DNA from: JAICND01 sp035281425
GTDB taxonomy: Bacteria; Actinomycetota; Acidimicrobiia; Spongiisociales; ZC4RG35
Assembly (NCBI GenBank): GCA_035281425.1
Contig: DATEDX010000157.1
Coordinates: 1-6,853 of the forward strand
DNA length: 6,853 nt
Direction: 5' to 3'
The translations under genes were made by a program, and so were the position numbers. Below the pieces are notes generated by a model, which had not been told where the DNA came from, searched no databases, and saw nothing but the letters and a program-made list of their open reading frames with translations. Below, piece by piece: positions 6,783 through 6,853 of this stretch (position 1 is the stretch's first letter; the number at the start of each line of letters is the position of its first letter).

Positions 6783-6788
6783 GACATT

Positions 6789-6853
6789 GTGAGACACCTG
6801 CGGAGACCCGTCGTTGGACTTCTTTTCCTACTGGCCTTGATCTTGGCGCCCTT
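6789..6853 (+). CDS. Exported protein, N-terminal fragment (signal peptide only)
   Basis: The gene starts with GTG and runs off the right edge after 21 codons plus 2 bases. The translation is a typical signal sequence: a short basic n-region (RHLRR) followed by a hydrophobic run (VVGLLFLLALILA) and then Pro. No cleavage site or lipobox is reached within the window, so a secreted protein, lipoprotein or membrane-anchored protein are all possible. The strong AGGAGG 6 nt upstream supports the start. It is divergent from the large cyclase gene with a 155-bp shared upstream region. The mature protein is not visible, so no function can be given. Confidence 0.7.
   Translation, partial: MRHLRRPVVGLLFLLALILAP

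Larger units (their letters stand above)
6634..6788. promoter_or_regulatory. Divergent intergenic region between the large cyclase and the exported-protein gene
   Basis: 155 bp separate two divergent starts, so promoters for both genes should lie here. I see only weak candidates: TATGGT (6715-6720) fits TANNNT on the + strand but no -35 stands at the right distance, and TTGCAA (6698-6703) reads the same on both strands without a well-placed partner. The region also contains the inverted repeat listed separately. No RNA gene was recognised. Confidence 0.4.

Noticed and set aside
6789..6795. GTGAGAC, the reverse complement of the heptamer unit, at the start of the last gene
   Set aside because: A single 7-bp match in 6.8 kb is expected by chance and it is part of the start codon and signal peptide coding sequence.

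Overview
The window is high-GC DNA with actinobacterial-looking proteins. The organism is probably a member of Actinomycetota, perhaps an uncultured lineage such as Acidimicrobiia. That placement rests on protein style, GC-rich third codon positions and the kind of regulators present, with no marker gene, so it is tentative.

Layout. Bases 1-98 are a tandem array of a 7-bp unit (GTCTCAC) that runs off the left edge. Directly after it, on the + strand, is a 659-aa protein with helical TPR-type repeats followed by a C-terminal class III nucleotide cyclase domain (126-2105). A 99-bp gap (2106-2204) holds a 37-bp near-perfect palindrome and then a second inverted repeat whose right arm covers the next start codon. 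The next gene (2205-3233, +) encodes a pirin-family bicupin with its four metal ligands intact. Only 7 bp later, convergent on the - strand, ends a large gene (6633-3241) for a 1130-aa protein: zinc ribbon, class III cyclase, STAND-type AAA ATPase, then TPR-like helices. This order resembles soluble adenylyl cyclase. A 155-bp divergent gap (6634-6788) separates it from the 5' end of a + strand gene for an exported protein (6789 to the right edge), of which only the signal peptide is visible.

How the parts relate. Two cyclase proteins of mirrored architecture (cyclase last, cyclase first) flank a pirin gene. Both look like one-component signalling proteins in which a TPR and/or ATPase sensor module would control cyclic-nucleotide synthesis. 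Each departs from the canonical catalytic set at different positions, so activity and substrate cannot be assumed. A functional link to pirin is only a neighbourhood inference. No mobile element, CRISPR array, tRNA or rRNA was seen. The least explained parts are the non-coding ones: the heptamer array abutting the first gene and the paired palindromes in front of pirin.
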